DNA of 18,627 nucleotides from contig DHOF01000014.1 in assembly GCA_002411615.1 (NCBI GenBank), positions 6,085-24,711 of the forward strand. The letters run 5' to 3'. Source of the DNA: Ruminococcaceae bacterium UBA5397. Lineage in GTDB: Bacteria; Bacillota; Clostridia; Oscillospirales; Acutalibacteraceae. The translations under genes were made by a program, and so were the position numbers. A model generated the notes under the pieces. The model did not search any database. It saw only the letters and a program-made list of their open reading frames with translations, and had not been told where the DNA came from. Numbering within the stretch: the stretch's first letter is position 1; each line of letters opens with the position of its first letter. This document shows, piece after piece, positions 7,997 to 16,400 of this stretch.

Positions 7997-8027
7997 GCTG
8001 TCACCACAGATTTCTGTCTCGATAGGA

Positions 8028-8057
8028 CTGGTTCCGCCTTCCTCTTTATGATATAAT
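8028..8057 (+). promoter_or_regulatory. Promoter of the rodA-like gene
   Basis: TATAAT (8052-8057) preceded by TGa gives an extended -10. No convincing -35 is seen at 17-18 bases. The second CGATAGGA motif (8020-8027) lies directly upstream, so the Rrf2 regulator might also affect this promoter. Confidence 0.5.
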
Positions 8058-8090
8058 ATCACTACAATCTTAAAAATGAGGAGGGAAAAA

Positions 8091-9242
8091 ATGCAGCGAC
8101 GATTACTAAATTACTTTAAAAAATCGGACCAAATTCTCTGGGGAACGATTCTCATGATCACTGCGTATGGGCTGCTGCTCTTAAAAACAGTCCCTACAGA
8201 AGAGGGACGCCGCCTTTCTTATTTTGCGGTTCAGCTTTTAGCAGCGGTAACCGGATATTTTTTTGCACTTCTTCTTTCTCTGATCGATTATCGCCAACTC
8301 GCCCATTTTTGGTATGTGGTTGCCGCGCTCTGCCTATTTTTGATGCTTTTAACGCAGCTGAAAGGACAAACGGTAACGGGCGCCGACGGAGTTGCCGCCA
8401 AAGCATGGATTTCACTGCCGGGAGGACTAACTTTTCAGCCCAGTGAACTTGTAAAAATTGGCTTTTTAATCACTTTTGGCAATCATTTATTTGTTTTAAA
8501 AGAAAAGGGGCTGCTCACTTCTCCCCTTCATGTAATTTTGCTTGCCGCCCACGCGATGATTCCTATCATGCTGGTTCATCTGCAGCACGATGACGGCACT
8601 GCCATTATTTTTTTCTGTATGTTTTTGTTTATGGCATTTGGCGCCGGGATCCAACTGCGGTACTTTGCAATTTTGGCCGGACTTGTGGTCATTGCTTTTC
8701 CAATCGCATGGACTTCTGTTCTGGATGTCTATCAGCGCAAACGTTTTCTAATCTTTCTTCACCCGGAAACAGACCCGCTTGGATATGGGCTGCAGCAGCT
8801 GCGAGGAAAAATCAGCATCGGCAGCGGAGGCTTTTTCGGAAAAGGTCTTTTCCAAGCTCCCCGCGTCAATTCCGGATTGGTGCCGATTCAGCAAAGTGAT
8901 TTTGTTTTTTCCGTTGCAGGAGAATCTCTTGGATTCGTGGGTTGTATGGCAGTCATTGTACTTCTCGCACTCCTGCTTACCAGAATTTTAAAGGACGCAG
9001 GATATTCGACCGATCTTCTGGGAAGCAGTATCTGCATGGGCTACTTTGGAATGATTTTTTCTCAGATGATTTTTAATCTCGGCATGTGTCTCAACCTTTT
9101 CCCAGTAATGGGCGTTACCTTGCCATTCTTTAGTGCAGGAGGTTCCTCATCCTCTTGTTTGTATTTTGGAATCGGACTGGTACAAAGCGTTGTTATTCAC
9201 AGACGTTCCAGTGACCGCCTGCTCTATACACCCGCAAATTGA
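8091..9242 (+). CDS. RodA/FtsW/SpoVE-family peptidoglycan glycosyltransferase
   Basis: An integral membrane SEDS protein that polymerises lipid II into glycan strands, normally with a partner class B PBP. I placed the start at 8091 (383 residues) because AGGAGG lies six bases before it; an in-frame ATG at 8076 overlaps that ribosome site. About ten hydrophobic segments are visible. Family landmarks: FQPSELVK (115-122), QHDDGTA (165-171, usually QPDLGTA), a large outer loop with GYGLQQ..KISIGSGGFFGKG (231-252), SDFVFSVAGESLG (269-281) containing the conserved acidic residues, and LPFFSAGGSS (344-353, usually LPFISYGGSS). These deviations suggest a divergent paralog rather than the main elongation RodA. 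Whether it serves rod shape, division or sporulation cannot be decided. It is followed by murT-gatD. Confidence 0.88.
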   Translation: MQRRLLNYFKKSDQILWGTILMITAYGLLLLKTVPTEEGRRLSYFAVQLLAAVTGYFFALLLSLIDYRQLAHFWYVVAALCLFLMLLTQLKGQTVTGADGVAAKAWISLPGGLTFQPSELVKIGFLITFGNHLFVLKEKGLLTSPLHVILLAAHAMIPIMLVHLQHDDGTAIIFFCMFLFMAFGAGIQLRYFAILAGLVVIAFPIAWTSVLDVYQRKRFLIFLHPETDPLGYGLQQLRGKISIGSGGFFGKGLFQAPRVNSGLVPIQQSDFVFSVAGESLGFVGCMAVIVLLALLLTRILKDAGYSTDLLGSSICMGYFGMIFSQMIFNLGMCLNLFPVMGVTLPFFSAGGSSSSCLYFGIGLVQSVVIHRRSSDRLLYTPAN

Positions 9243-9267
9243 CAAAATGGCAGAAACTTCTTATAAT
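9239..9267 (+). promoter_or_regulatory. Full-consensus promoter of murT-gatD
   Basis: TTGACA (9239-9244), a 17-base spacer and TATAAT (9262-9267): both hexamers and the spacing are perfect. The -35 overlaps the stop codon of the rodA-like gene. A small palindrome, AAAGGGAA/TTCCCTTT (9303-9320), lies in the leader just before the ribosome site. Confidence 0.85.
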
Positions 9268-9343
9268 AAAGAACATATTTGCTAATGATAAAATGAAGAC
9301 AAAAAGGGAATTTTCCCTTTCACAATGATAGGAGGGATCCGGC

Positions 9344-10684
9344 ATGAAATGGCTGTCTGTAAAAGCTGCAAGGCTGATGACCGCGCTTTGCCGAAAACTG
9401 GGTCGTTCCGGCAGTGCATGGCCGGGAGCAGCCGCCAGAGCTTTGGACCCATGGATTCTGAAGAAGCTGGCAGCAGATGTGACCGAAGGAATTATTGTCG
9501 TCACCTCTACAAACGGAAAAACCACAGTGAATAATCTTCTTTACCGAGCGCTCCAATCGCAGGGAAAACGGGTCGTCTGCAATGCAGAAGGCGCCAACAT
9601 GACAAATGGCGTCATTGCGGCATTTCTGCGGATGGCGGACTCTCATGGAAAGGTACAGGCAGATTGGGCAACTTTAGAGGTGGACGAGCTTTTTACCCGT
9701 AAAATTGTCAAAAAAGTGCAGCCGACCTATCTTCTGATCAACAACCTTGTTCGTGATCAGCTGGATCGCTGCGGAGAGTTGGATACGGTAGCCGCAACCA
9801 TTCAAAAAGCTCTTTCGTTTTCTCCAAAAACGACGGTACTCTATGATGCCGATGACCCTCTGGTCACTTATGTAGCTAAGAATTGCGGACATCCTGCCAA
9901 ATCCTTTGGGCTCTGTGAAACGCTCGGTTCTTATGAAGGAAAGAATCAGGGCGGTTGTTTTTGCCATTACTGCGGAACTGAATTGCAGTATCACGGCGAA
10001 CATTATGGCCGTTTGGGAGACTTTTACTGTCCAAACTGTGATTTTGCCCGTCCTAACCCGGATTACAAACTGAAAGATCTGACGATCGGATTTGGCGAGC
10101 AGACTGAATTTTCAGTCAATGGAGAAATGGTTCAGAGCCATTTGCCCGGAATTTATAATGTCTACAATGTCCTTGCCGCCTATACAGCCGCTCATGAAGC
10201 TGGGGTTTCCACCCAAAATTTTCAGGAAGCGCTCAATCACTACCATCCGCAGAATGGACGAATGGAATTTTATCAAAATTTAAAAAAGCCGCTGGTCTTA
10301 AACCTGATTAAAAATCCGGACGGCACCAATCAGGCCATTTCTGTTGTTTTGCAGGACCCCCGCCCAAAAGCCGTTATCATAATTATTAATGACCACGACA
10401 ACGATGGCAACGACCCTTCATGGTTATGGGATACCGATATTGATCTGATGGCCTCTCAAAAAGAGAACACCTATTATGCCTGTGGGATTCGAAGAAATGA
10501 TCTGCAGGTTCGTATGAAATACGGAGGACTGCAGGCAAAGCTCTGCGAAACCGTACAAGAAGCAATTAACGACGCACTTTCGGGTGATCGGGAGGTCGTC
10601 TATATTCTTCCGAATTACTCTGCACTTGCCCCCACCAAAAATTTTCTTGATCATTTGGCATCGAATGAAAAGGAGGGAGCATAA
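9344..10684 (+). CDS. murT: Lipid II isoglutaminyl synthase, MurT subunit
   Basis: MurT with GatD amidates the alpha-carboxyl of D-Glu in lipid II to D-isoglutamine at the cytoplasmic membrane face. The 446-residue protein has a Mur-ligase ATPase fold: VVTSTNGKTT (52-61) is the nucleotide loop, and NLVRDQLDRCGE (134-145) is the family segment. Two Cys-X2-Cys pairs (Cys207/210 and Cys229/232) form the MurT-specific zinc ribbon that plain Mur ligases lack. The C-terminal domain has NDHDNDGNDPSWLWD (349-363), in the region where MurT supplies an aspartate to the GatD active site. ATG at 9344 has AGGAGG eight bases upstream. It overlaps gatD by one base. It has its own consensus promoter. Confidence 0.95.
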   Translation: MKWLSVKAARLMTALCRKLGRSGSAWPGAAARALDPWILKKLAADVTEGIIVVTSTNGKTTVNNLLYRALQSQGKRVVCNAEGANMTNGVIAAFLRMADSHGKVQADWATLEVDELFTRKIVKKVQPTYLLINNLVRDQLDRCGELDTVAATIQKALSFSPKTTVLYDADDPLVTYVAKNCGHPAKSFGLCETLGSYEGKNQGGCFCHYCGTELQYHGEHYGRLGDFYCPNCDFARPNPDYKLKDLTIGFGEQTEFSVNGEMVQSHLPGIYNVYNVLAAYTAAHEAGVSTQNFQEALNHYHPQNGRMEFYQNLKKPLVLNLIKNPDGTNQAISVVLQDPRPKAVIIIINDHDNDGNDPSWLWDTDIDLMASQKENTYYACGIRRNDLQVRMKYGGLQAKLCETVQEAINDALSGDREVVYILPNYSALAPTKNFLDHLASNEKEGA

Positions 10685-11427
10685 TGGAAAACCGAAAGAT
10701 TACGATTGGACACCTTTTGCCGGATCTTTTAAACCTTTATGGGGATGACGGCAACATCCTTTGTCTCTCGAAACGGGCTCAATGGCGTCAAATTGAGGTA
10801 GAACAGCGGGATTATTGCCTTCACGATCCGGTGGATTTTGAAAACTTGGATATTCTTTTTATCGGCGGCGGTCCTGATCGGGAACAATCCATTGCGATGG
10901 ATTATATTTATTCTCTTCGCTCTCCGATTTCCGATTATATCGAACGCGGTGGTGTATTGCTTGCAATCTGCGGCGGCTACCAGTTTCTCGGCCGCTCCTA
11001 TATGGCAGCCGATGGTTCTAAAGTAAATGGTCTTGGACTTTTAGATTTGGAAACAGTCAATGGCCACGGAAGATTAATCGGCAATTTAATTATTAAGACT
11101 TCTCTCTGTGAAATGCCCGTTGTCGGATTTGAAAATCACGGCGGACGCACTTCTCTTGGCCCCAACGTCAATCCTTTGGGAAAAGTACTCTACGGAAAAG
11201 GGAACAATGGACACGACGGCGGTGAAGGCGTTCTTTATAAAAATGTAATCGGCACCTATCTGCATGGCCCGCTTCTAAGCAAAAATCCTCAGTTGTGCGA
11301 CCACCTTCTATCTGCTGCCCTTCAAAATCGTTGGGGAGACGGTGAACTTACTTCGCTGGATGATACCATCGAAAAAAATGCAAATGCTTATATTCAGCAG
11401 CGATTTTTACACGCTCTGAAAAAATAA
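10684..11427 (+). CDS. gatD: Lipid II isoglutaminyl synthase, GatD glutaminase subunit
   Basis: GatD is a class I glutamine amidotransferase (CobB/CobQ-like) that releases ammonia from glutamine for MurT. At 247 residues it is of usual length. The nucleophile is Cys96 in LLAICGGYQFLG (92-103), and the catalytic His194 lies in GTYLHGPLL (190-198). The N-terminus ITIGHLLPDLLNLYGDDGN (6-24) is characteristic of GatD. The ATG at 10684 shares its A with the murT TAA (TAATG), and AAGGAGGG lies in the murT 3' end, so the subunits are coupled and probably made in equal amounts. A strong bidirectional terminator follows at once. Confidence 0.95.
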   Translation: MENRKITIGHLLPDLLNLYGDDGNILCLSKRAQWRQIEVEQRDYCLHDPVDFENLDILFIGGGPDREQSIAMDYIYSLRSPISDYIERGGVLLAICGGYQFLGRSYMAADGSKVNGLGLLDLETVNGHGRLIGNLIIKTSLCEMPVVGFENHGGRTSLGPNVNPLGKVLYGKGNNGHDGGEGVLYKNVIGTYLHGPLLSKNPQLCDHLLSAALQNRWGDGELTSLDDTIEKNANAYIQQRFLHALKK

Positions 11428-11461
11428 AAAAAGAGCCTCCGATTTTTCGGAGGCTCTTTTT
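11428..11461. terminator. Bidirectional terminator between gatD and the metallophosphoesterase gene
   Basis: An uninterrupted stem of about 15 bases, core GAGCCTCCGA (11433-11442) with TCGGAGGCTC (11447-11456), has a four-base loop and A/T flanks giving T runs on both strands. The stop codon of the minus-strand gene (11460-11462) lies at its edge. Confidence 0.93.
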
Positions 11462-12653
11462 ATGGCACCGCTACATTTGCGCAAAGAATTTCCGCATTGC
11501 CTGTCGTTCTCATTTGAAATCCCCATGCACCATATCCGCGGGTAACTGCAAGAGTAAAATTGTTTTCGCAATAAATACCATTCGAAGGACTTTGATAGCG
11601 CGATTTAAGAATAGAATGAACAATCAAATTTCCGGGCCAAAGCTGACCATTATGCGTATGCCCCGAAATTTGCATCAGAGCACCATCTTTTTCTGATTCC
11701 CGATAATCCTGCGGCTGATGATCAAGTACCAAAAGAGGCAAATCGGTATTTTGACCTTTCAGAATCTGAGAAATGGGCATTCGTGAGTGATTTTTTCCAC
11801 CAACTGCATAATCATCACGTCCCAGCAGAAGAAGCTTTCCCCCAATATTTTTCGTTTGATTGCAAAGCAGTTCAACACCGCTTCCCTGATAAAAGACTCT
11901 CATCTGTTCCGTAGTATTATACTTATGTTCATGATTTCCCATAATTGCATAGGTTCCATAACTGGATTTTATTAAAGAAACTGCTTCTGCAAAAGTTTCT
12001 TTATCGGCCCACTCCACTTGATCATCCAAAACATCTCCGGCAAAAAGTACAATGTCTGGATTTAGCTCATTGATTTTCTTAACCATCTTTTTCAAATCTA
12101 ATGTCCCGCCTACTGTACTATAATGAAGATCAGAAAGCGCCACCACCCGCATTCTTTCCTTTCCCTCATGACCAACATCAAAGGATGTAACTGTTGGGTT
12201 CTGCAATGCCCAGAATCCCCAGCAGCAAATTGCAATGCTGAAACTTGCACCTACCACAAGTTTATAAAGTTGAAAACGTGGTGTTAGAAAACGTCTTTTC
12301 TCATGCAGAACAACTCCCAGAATTTCTTGGAGCAGCCTCAGAACCAATAGACTGATTAAAAAATAGATTAAAAATCCCATGACCCAAAAGCCAGCTGCTG
12401 AAAGTCCTCTCAGCGAACGCACCGGAAATAAGAATTGATAAATAGATCCCATTGGAATTATTTCCAGTATAAAACAGATCAAGCCGAAAAAATTTTTCTT
12501 AATTCCTGAGAAATTTTGTGAAATGATCCGCCAGATCCAACGGTCGAACAGCAACATAAAAAAGAGATAAGCTACCGTTCCCAAAGCAAACAAAAGCACA
12601 TCTGTCAAAAAAGGAAACCTTCCTCCTGATTGTTTTTTAATAAAGGGGCACAT
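11460..12653 (-). CDS. Membrane-anchored calcineurin-like metallophosphoesterase
   Basis: The first third has about four hydrophobic segments (about residues 15-36, 54-76, 87-112 and 132-150). The rest is a YaeI/YkuE-like metallophosphoesterase with all metal motifs: SDLHY (174-178), GDVLDD (206-211), GNHEH (239-243), LDHQP (310-314) and SGHTHNGQ (330-337). Relatives act on phospholipid-linked or cyclic phosphates, but the substrate here is unknown. Start choice is uncertain. ATG at 12653 (397 residues) overlaps the upstream gene by 17 bases but has GGAGG only two bases before it; a TTG at 12608 has AGGAGGA 12 bases upstream; a longer GTG-initiated frame to 12698 has no ribosome site. It is co-transcribed with the CmpB-like gene. 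Confidence 0.85.
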   Translation of the reverse strand: MCPFIKKQSGGRFPFLTDVLLFALGTVAYLFFMLLFDRWIWRIISQNFSGIKKNFFGLICFILEIIPMGSIYQFLFPVRSLRGLSAAGFWVMGFLIYFLISLLVLRLLQEILGVVLHEKRRFLTPRFQLYKLVVGASFSIAICCWGFWALQNPTVTSFDVGHEGKERMRVVALSDLHYSTVGGTLDLKKMVKKINELNPDIVLFAGDVLDDQVEWADKETFAEAVSLIKSSYGTYAIMGNHEHKYNTTEQMRVFYQGSGVELLCNQTKNIGGKLLLLGRDDYAVGGKNHSRMPISQILKGQNTDLPLLVLDHQPQDYRESEKDGALMQISGHTHNGQLWPGNLIVHSILKSRYQSPSNGIYCENNFTLAVTRGYGAWGFQMRTTGNAEILCANVAVP

Positions 12654-13224
12654 ATCCTCCGTTTTTCCACACTCGCCAGCAAGTAAAAAGGAAATCACCT
12701 AAAATTAAAAGAGTTGTCCCCAAAAACCAGATTTTTCTCCGACTGGGCAAAATAGAATCGGCCCAACGATTGATTTTGGGAATCACAAACAACGGATAAA
12801 TTCCTCCTGCCAATCCCCAAAAGATGCTGACTGGGAGTGAAATATATCGAAAGCTCAGCGGAAAAACTCCTTTATAACACCACAATTGGATTCCAAATTG
12901 TTCTAGAATCAATCCGCTGAATCCTTCAAAAACCGTTCCAGCAGCTGCTACCACGAAAAAAAGACGCCAAAAATTTTTAGCAGAAGGCCTCGGCGATTTT
13001 TCCATCAAAAGATAAAAAAAGATTCCAACTGCATAAATTGGACAAAAAGGCAAACTGAGAAATCCTCTGTCCTGCAAAGAATGGTATAAGATTGAACAAA
13101 AAATAGTTTCCATTGTCCAACCAAAAATACCGGCCCAAAGACAGTTCCAAAAAACCCGAAAATTTTTCTTAGAAGAAACAATTTTAGAAATCCAATCTGT
13201 GGATTTTTCACAATATTGTTTCAT
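12637..13224 (-). CDS. CmpB-like (PF06541) multi-pass membrane protein
   Basis: A 195-residue membrane protein with about five hydrophobic segments (near 24-46, 60-75, 86-107, 129-148 and 164-183). Landmarks match the family annotated as putative ABC-transporter type IV/CmpB: GWTMET (35-40), DRGFLSLPFCPIYAVG (52-67), the buried FEG (99-101), WCYKG (115-119) and the SLPVSIFWGLAG segment (129-140). No ATPase is nearby, and the transporter label of this family is weakly founded; treat it as a membrane protein of unknown function. ATG at 13224 has AAAGGA eight bases upstream. Its 3' end overlaps the metallophosphoesterase reading frame, so the two likely work together at the membrane. Confidence 0.8.
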   Translation of the reverse strand: MKQYCEKSTDWISKIVSSKKNFRVFWNCLWAGIFGWTMETIFCSILYHSLQDRGFLSLPFCPIYAVGIFFYLLMEKSPRPSAKNFWRLFFVVAAAGTVFEGFSGLILEQFGIQLWCYKGVFPLSFRYISLPVSIFWGLAGGIYPLFVIPKINRWADSILPSRRKIWFLGTTLLILGDFLFTCWRVWKNGGYVPLY

Positions 13225-13273
13225 TAATGAGTTCCTTTCTTTTCCTTCTTTGCCATTTTATTCTTTTATGATT

Positions 13274-13302
13274 AATATATCATATCCACGTTTTTTTGGC
13301 AA
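13274..13302 (-). promoter_or_regulatory. Promoter of the CmpB-like/metallophosphoesterase pair
   Basis: On the minus strand: TTGCCA (13297-13302), a 17-base spacer and TATATT (13274-13279), the latter preceded by TGa (extended -10). It is divergent from the promoter at 13357-13385, which has the same -35 hexamer. Confidence 0.7.
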
Positions 13303-13356
13303 ATTCATTTTTAAAAATATACAAATTAATCTGCATGATCTTTCCGTTCGCCCTTC

Positions 13357-13385
13357 TTGCCAAACTGTTTAAAAACGTGCATAAT
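13357..13385 (+). promoter_or_regulatory. Promoter of the 1595-residue protein gene
   Basis: TTGCCA (13357-13362), a 17-base spacer and CATAAT (13380-13385). Both hexamers are 5 of 6 to consensus. The transcript start near 13392 gives a leader of about 43 bases before the GGGAGG site at 13420-13425. Confidence 0.7.
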
Positions 13386-13434
13386 AAGAGCATAAAAATC
13401 ACCTTTTATACCAATTACCGGGAGGATTTCTCAG

Positions 13435-16400
13435 ATGAAAAAACAACTGGCTGAACGCATTCGAAACACGCTTCGTATTGTGCTTAATGATTCGCTGTTT
13501 TCAAAGCAAACAACTCTGAGCAGCGCTAAAATAGAACACTTTCTTTCTGATACAGATTGGATCGACTCTATGGAATCTGCCCTGTTCCCGATCAATAAAA
13601 GACTAACCTGCGCTCAAATTCTCGAATACTGTAAGGCTCCCCTCTCTAATATCTCACCAATCCCGGAAGAAGGCTGGCTGTCCTTTTCTTTTCAGTTTGC
13701 AAAAAATATCATGTTTCCTGAACAAACATTTCGTCAGCGCGCAGAAAAATATCGCGATGGTGCGCTTTGCTTTCTAAATATTTTGCAGGTGCTTTTTGAT
13801 TATGAGCGAAAAGCACTGCCGTTTGACCCGTTTATGGATTTTCATTTTGTTCCTCAAGAAGTGCTCACCGATAAGGACGATGCCCAAAAATACGGCCATT
13901 TTCTCGATGTTTTCCGCAAAGAATTTGTTTATGAATTGATGAGACTCGGAATCGAAGTAACTCCTTACCCCCTGCTTTATCATGTCGCTGGTGTCCATTA
14001 TGTCGCGATGAACGCTGCAAAAGGACTTGATCATGCAGGCGTTCCCATTAACCTTTCCTTAATTTCTACCGCTGCTGCAGGACACGACTTTGGAAAATTC
14101 GGCTGCAAAGTCCCACAGCGTGTTCCTTATCAGCACTATTACTACACCGATCAATGGTTTTCTGCCCGTCATCTAAACGCAGCCGGCCGCATTGCCGCAA
14201 ACCATTCCACATGGGATTTGGAGCTGGAAAATTTGACGGCAGAATCTCTATGTTTAATCTACGCCGATTTTCGGGTAAAACAGATTCGAGATGACAAAGG
14301 TCTTGAACATTCAAAAATTTTCTCCCTCCAAGAGTCTTTTGAGGTTATTCTCAATAAGCTCGACAATGTAGATGATGCTAAAAAACGCCGCTATGAATTT
14401 GTATATGGAAAGCTTCATGATTTTGAAGATTACATGCGCCGCCTAGGGATTGATGTGGATTTTACAGGAGAGACAGTCACTCAAAAGCCAAAAATTAATG
14501 CAGCGCTTCTTGATGAAGCAGAAATCACCGAGGAAATCATGATGCGCTGCATCGATCACAATGTACGCCTGATGCACCGCATGAACAGCGGCCGACATTT
14601 TGGAAATATTTTGGAAGCTGCTCACAGTGAAAAAGACTGGAAAAAATTGCGGGCCTATTTAAACATTCTCGAAGAATATTCTATTTATCTGAGTCAACAT
14701 CAAAAAGTTCAGATGCTCAGTTTTTGCTATGAACTGTTAATGCACAAAGAAGGTGCAATTCGTCTGCAGGCAGCAGAGCTTATGGGCATGCTTTTAGCAA
14801 AATTCAGACTCGGCTACCGAAAAGAGCTGCCGGCAGATGTTCCCTCCGATCCAAAGGAGCAGACCCCTTTTACCCTCTGGACACGATTTTTAGACATGCT
14901 TATTTATCCGGACCATAAAATAACAACCCAGCAGCGTGACCGAATCGGATATTCTGCAAAACGTGTAATTGCTTCTCTTTTGGAAAATTGTCAAAAGCAG
15001 GATACCCCCTATTTTATGGATGCCATTATGCGTTATTATATTGCTCCCCAACAAGTTCCTACCGATATTGCTTTTGTCCTGCTTAATCTTCTTCCGGATT
15101 CTGCTTTTTCCCTTTGCTCTGAATCCGTGCTTGATCTCTTAACGCAATTCGCGGGATATTTCTGTCTAAATGGAAATCAGCTTCATTTGCAGGTTGCTGC
15201 CCTGCAGTTTTTAATGCGCATGACTGACGCACTGCCGTCTGACAGTCACTGCCGTCATCACGCCGGAAGCATTGCACTTTCAGTCCCTTATGAGGACAGC
15301 CTTTCCCTAACTTTCTTGCAGTGCCATATTCTGCAGAATGCCGGAATGGACGCAAGCCGTCAGGAGCATAAGCTTTATAAAGAAAATATCTTAAATGAAA
15401 TTTTTCGGGAAGATTTAAAGCCTTCTGTTCATTGGTCGGTTAAAATCGTCAATATTGAACTTTTGATGGATCAAGTGAAAGAGCGGCATTTAGAAAATCC
15501 AACTCACATTGCAGCACATCTTGCCAATTTGATCCGAATCAGCGAATGGGCCGTTGTCCGAGACGAAGCCGGATCGGCATTGGTGAACCTAATTCCGATG
15601 TTGGAACCAGATCAGCGAACAGAAATTGTTTTGGAGCTCACCCGCAGTTTGGAAGGCAGCGAATACGAATTTTCGAAAGAAATCCCTGCTTACCTCGGCA
15701 GGCTTGCGCTCTATCTCGATCCAGAATCTTTGGAAGGATTAATTCGCCGTCTTGAACGTCTTTCAGGCAGTTCTAATCTTCATACAGTCTCCGGAGCATT
15801 GGGCGTTGTCGGAGCAATGCTTGCTTCTTTTCCTTCTTATCAGACTCGATTTCCTCAATCAAAAGAAATCTTTGATGAGTATAAAAAGCGTCTTATGGGA
15901 TTATTACTTTCCGGCCTTGCACACTTTCAGCAATCGGTACAACAAGAATCTCTGCTGATTATCGGAAAAACGATTTTTGCTTCTTCGGAACTTTCCAACG
16001 AATCCAAAGCGGATTTGTTTTCTCTGAGCGCAAAAAAGATTTTATTTCTTCTCGACGAAAGTCCCGAAAACGAACTTTCATTTCTTTATCGGGCTGCGGC
16101 ATTTTCGCATATTTATCGTTTCCTTTCGTTTTATCGGCTGGATCATAAATTTCCTACTTTTTCAAAGCAGGAAAAAATCGCCTTCTTTCCCGGCACTTTT
16201 GATCCTTTCACACTCTCTCACAAAGAGATTGTTCGAAAGATTCGGGACCTTGGATTCGAGGTTTTTCTTGCGATTGATGAATTTTCATGGTCAAAAAAGA
16301 CCCAGCCGCATTTGATTCGCCGTGAAATTGCTAAAATGTCTATTGCAGATGAATTTAATGTCTATCTTTTTCCGGATGAAATCCCGGTGAATATCGCCAA

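Noticed and set aside
8076..8090. Upstream ATG as start of the rodA-like gene
   Set aside because: The ATG at 8076 forms part of the ATGAGGAGGG ribosome site itself; the ATG at 8091 has correct spacing.
9344..10684. MurE/MurC-type ligase instead of MurT
   Set aside because: The double Cys-X2-Cys zinc ribbon and the overlapping gatD are specific to MurT.
13225..13434. A mobile element boundary or attachment site before the giant gene
   Set aside because: No direct repeats, tRNA end, integrase or transposase; the region reads as an ordinary divergent promoter pair.
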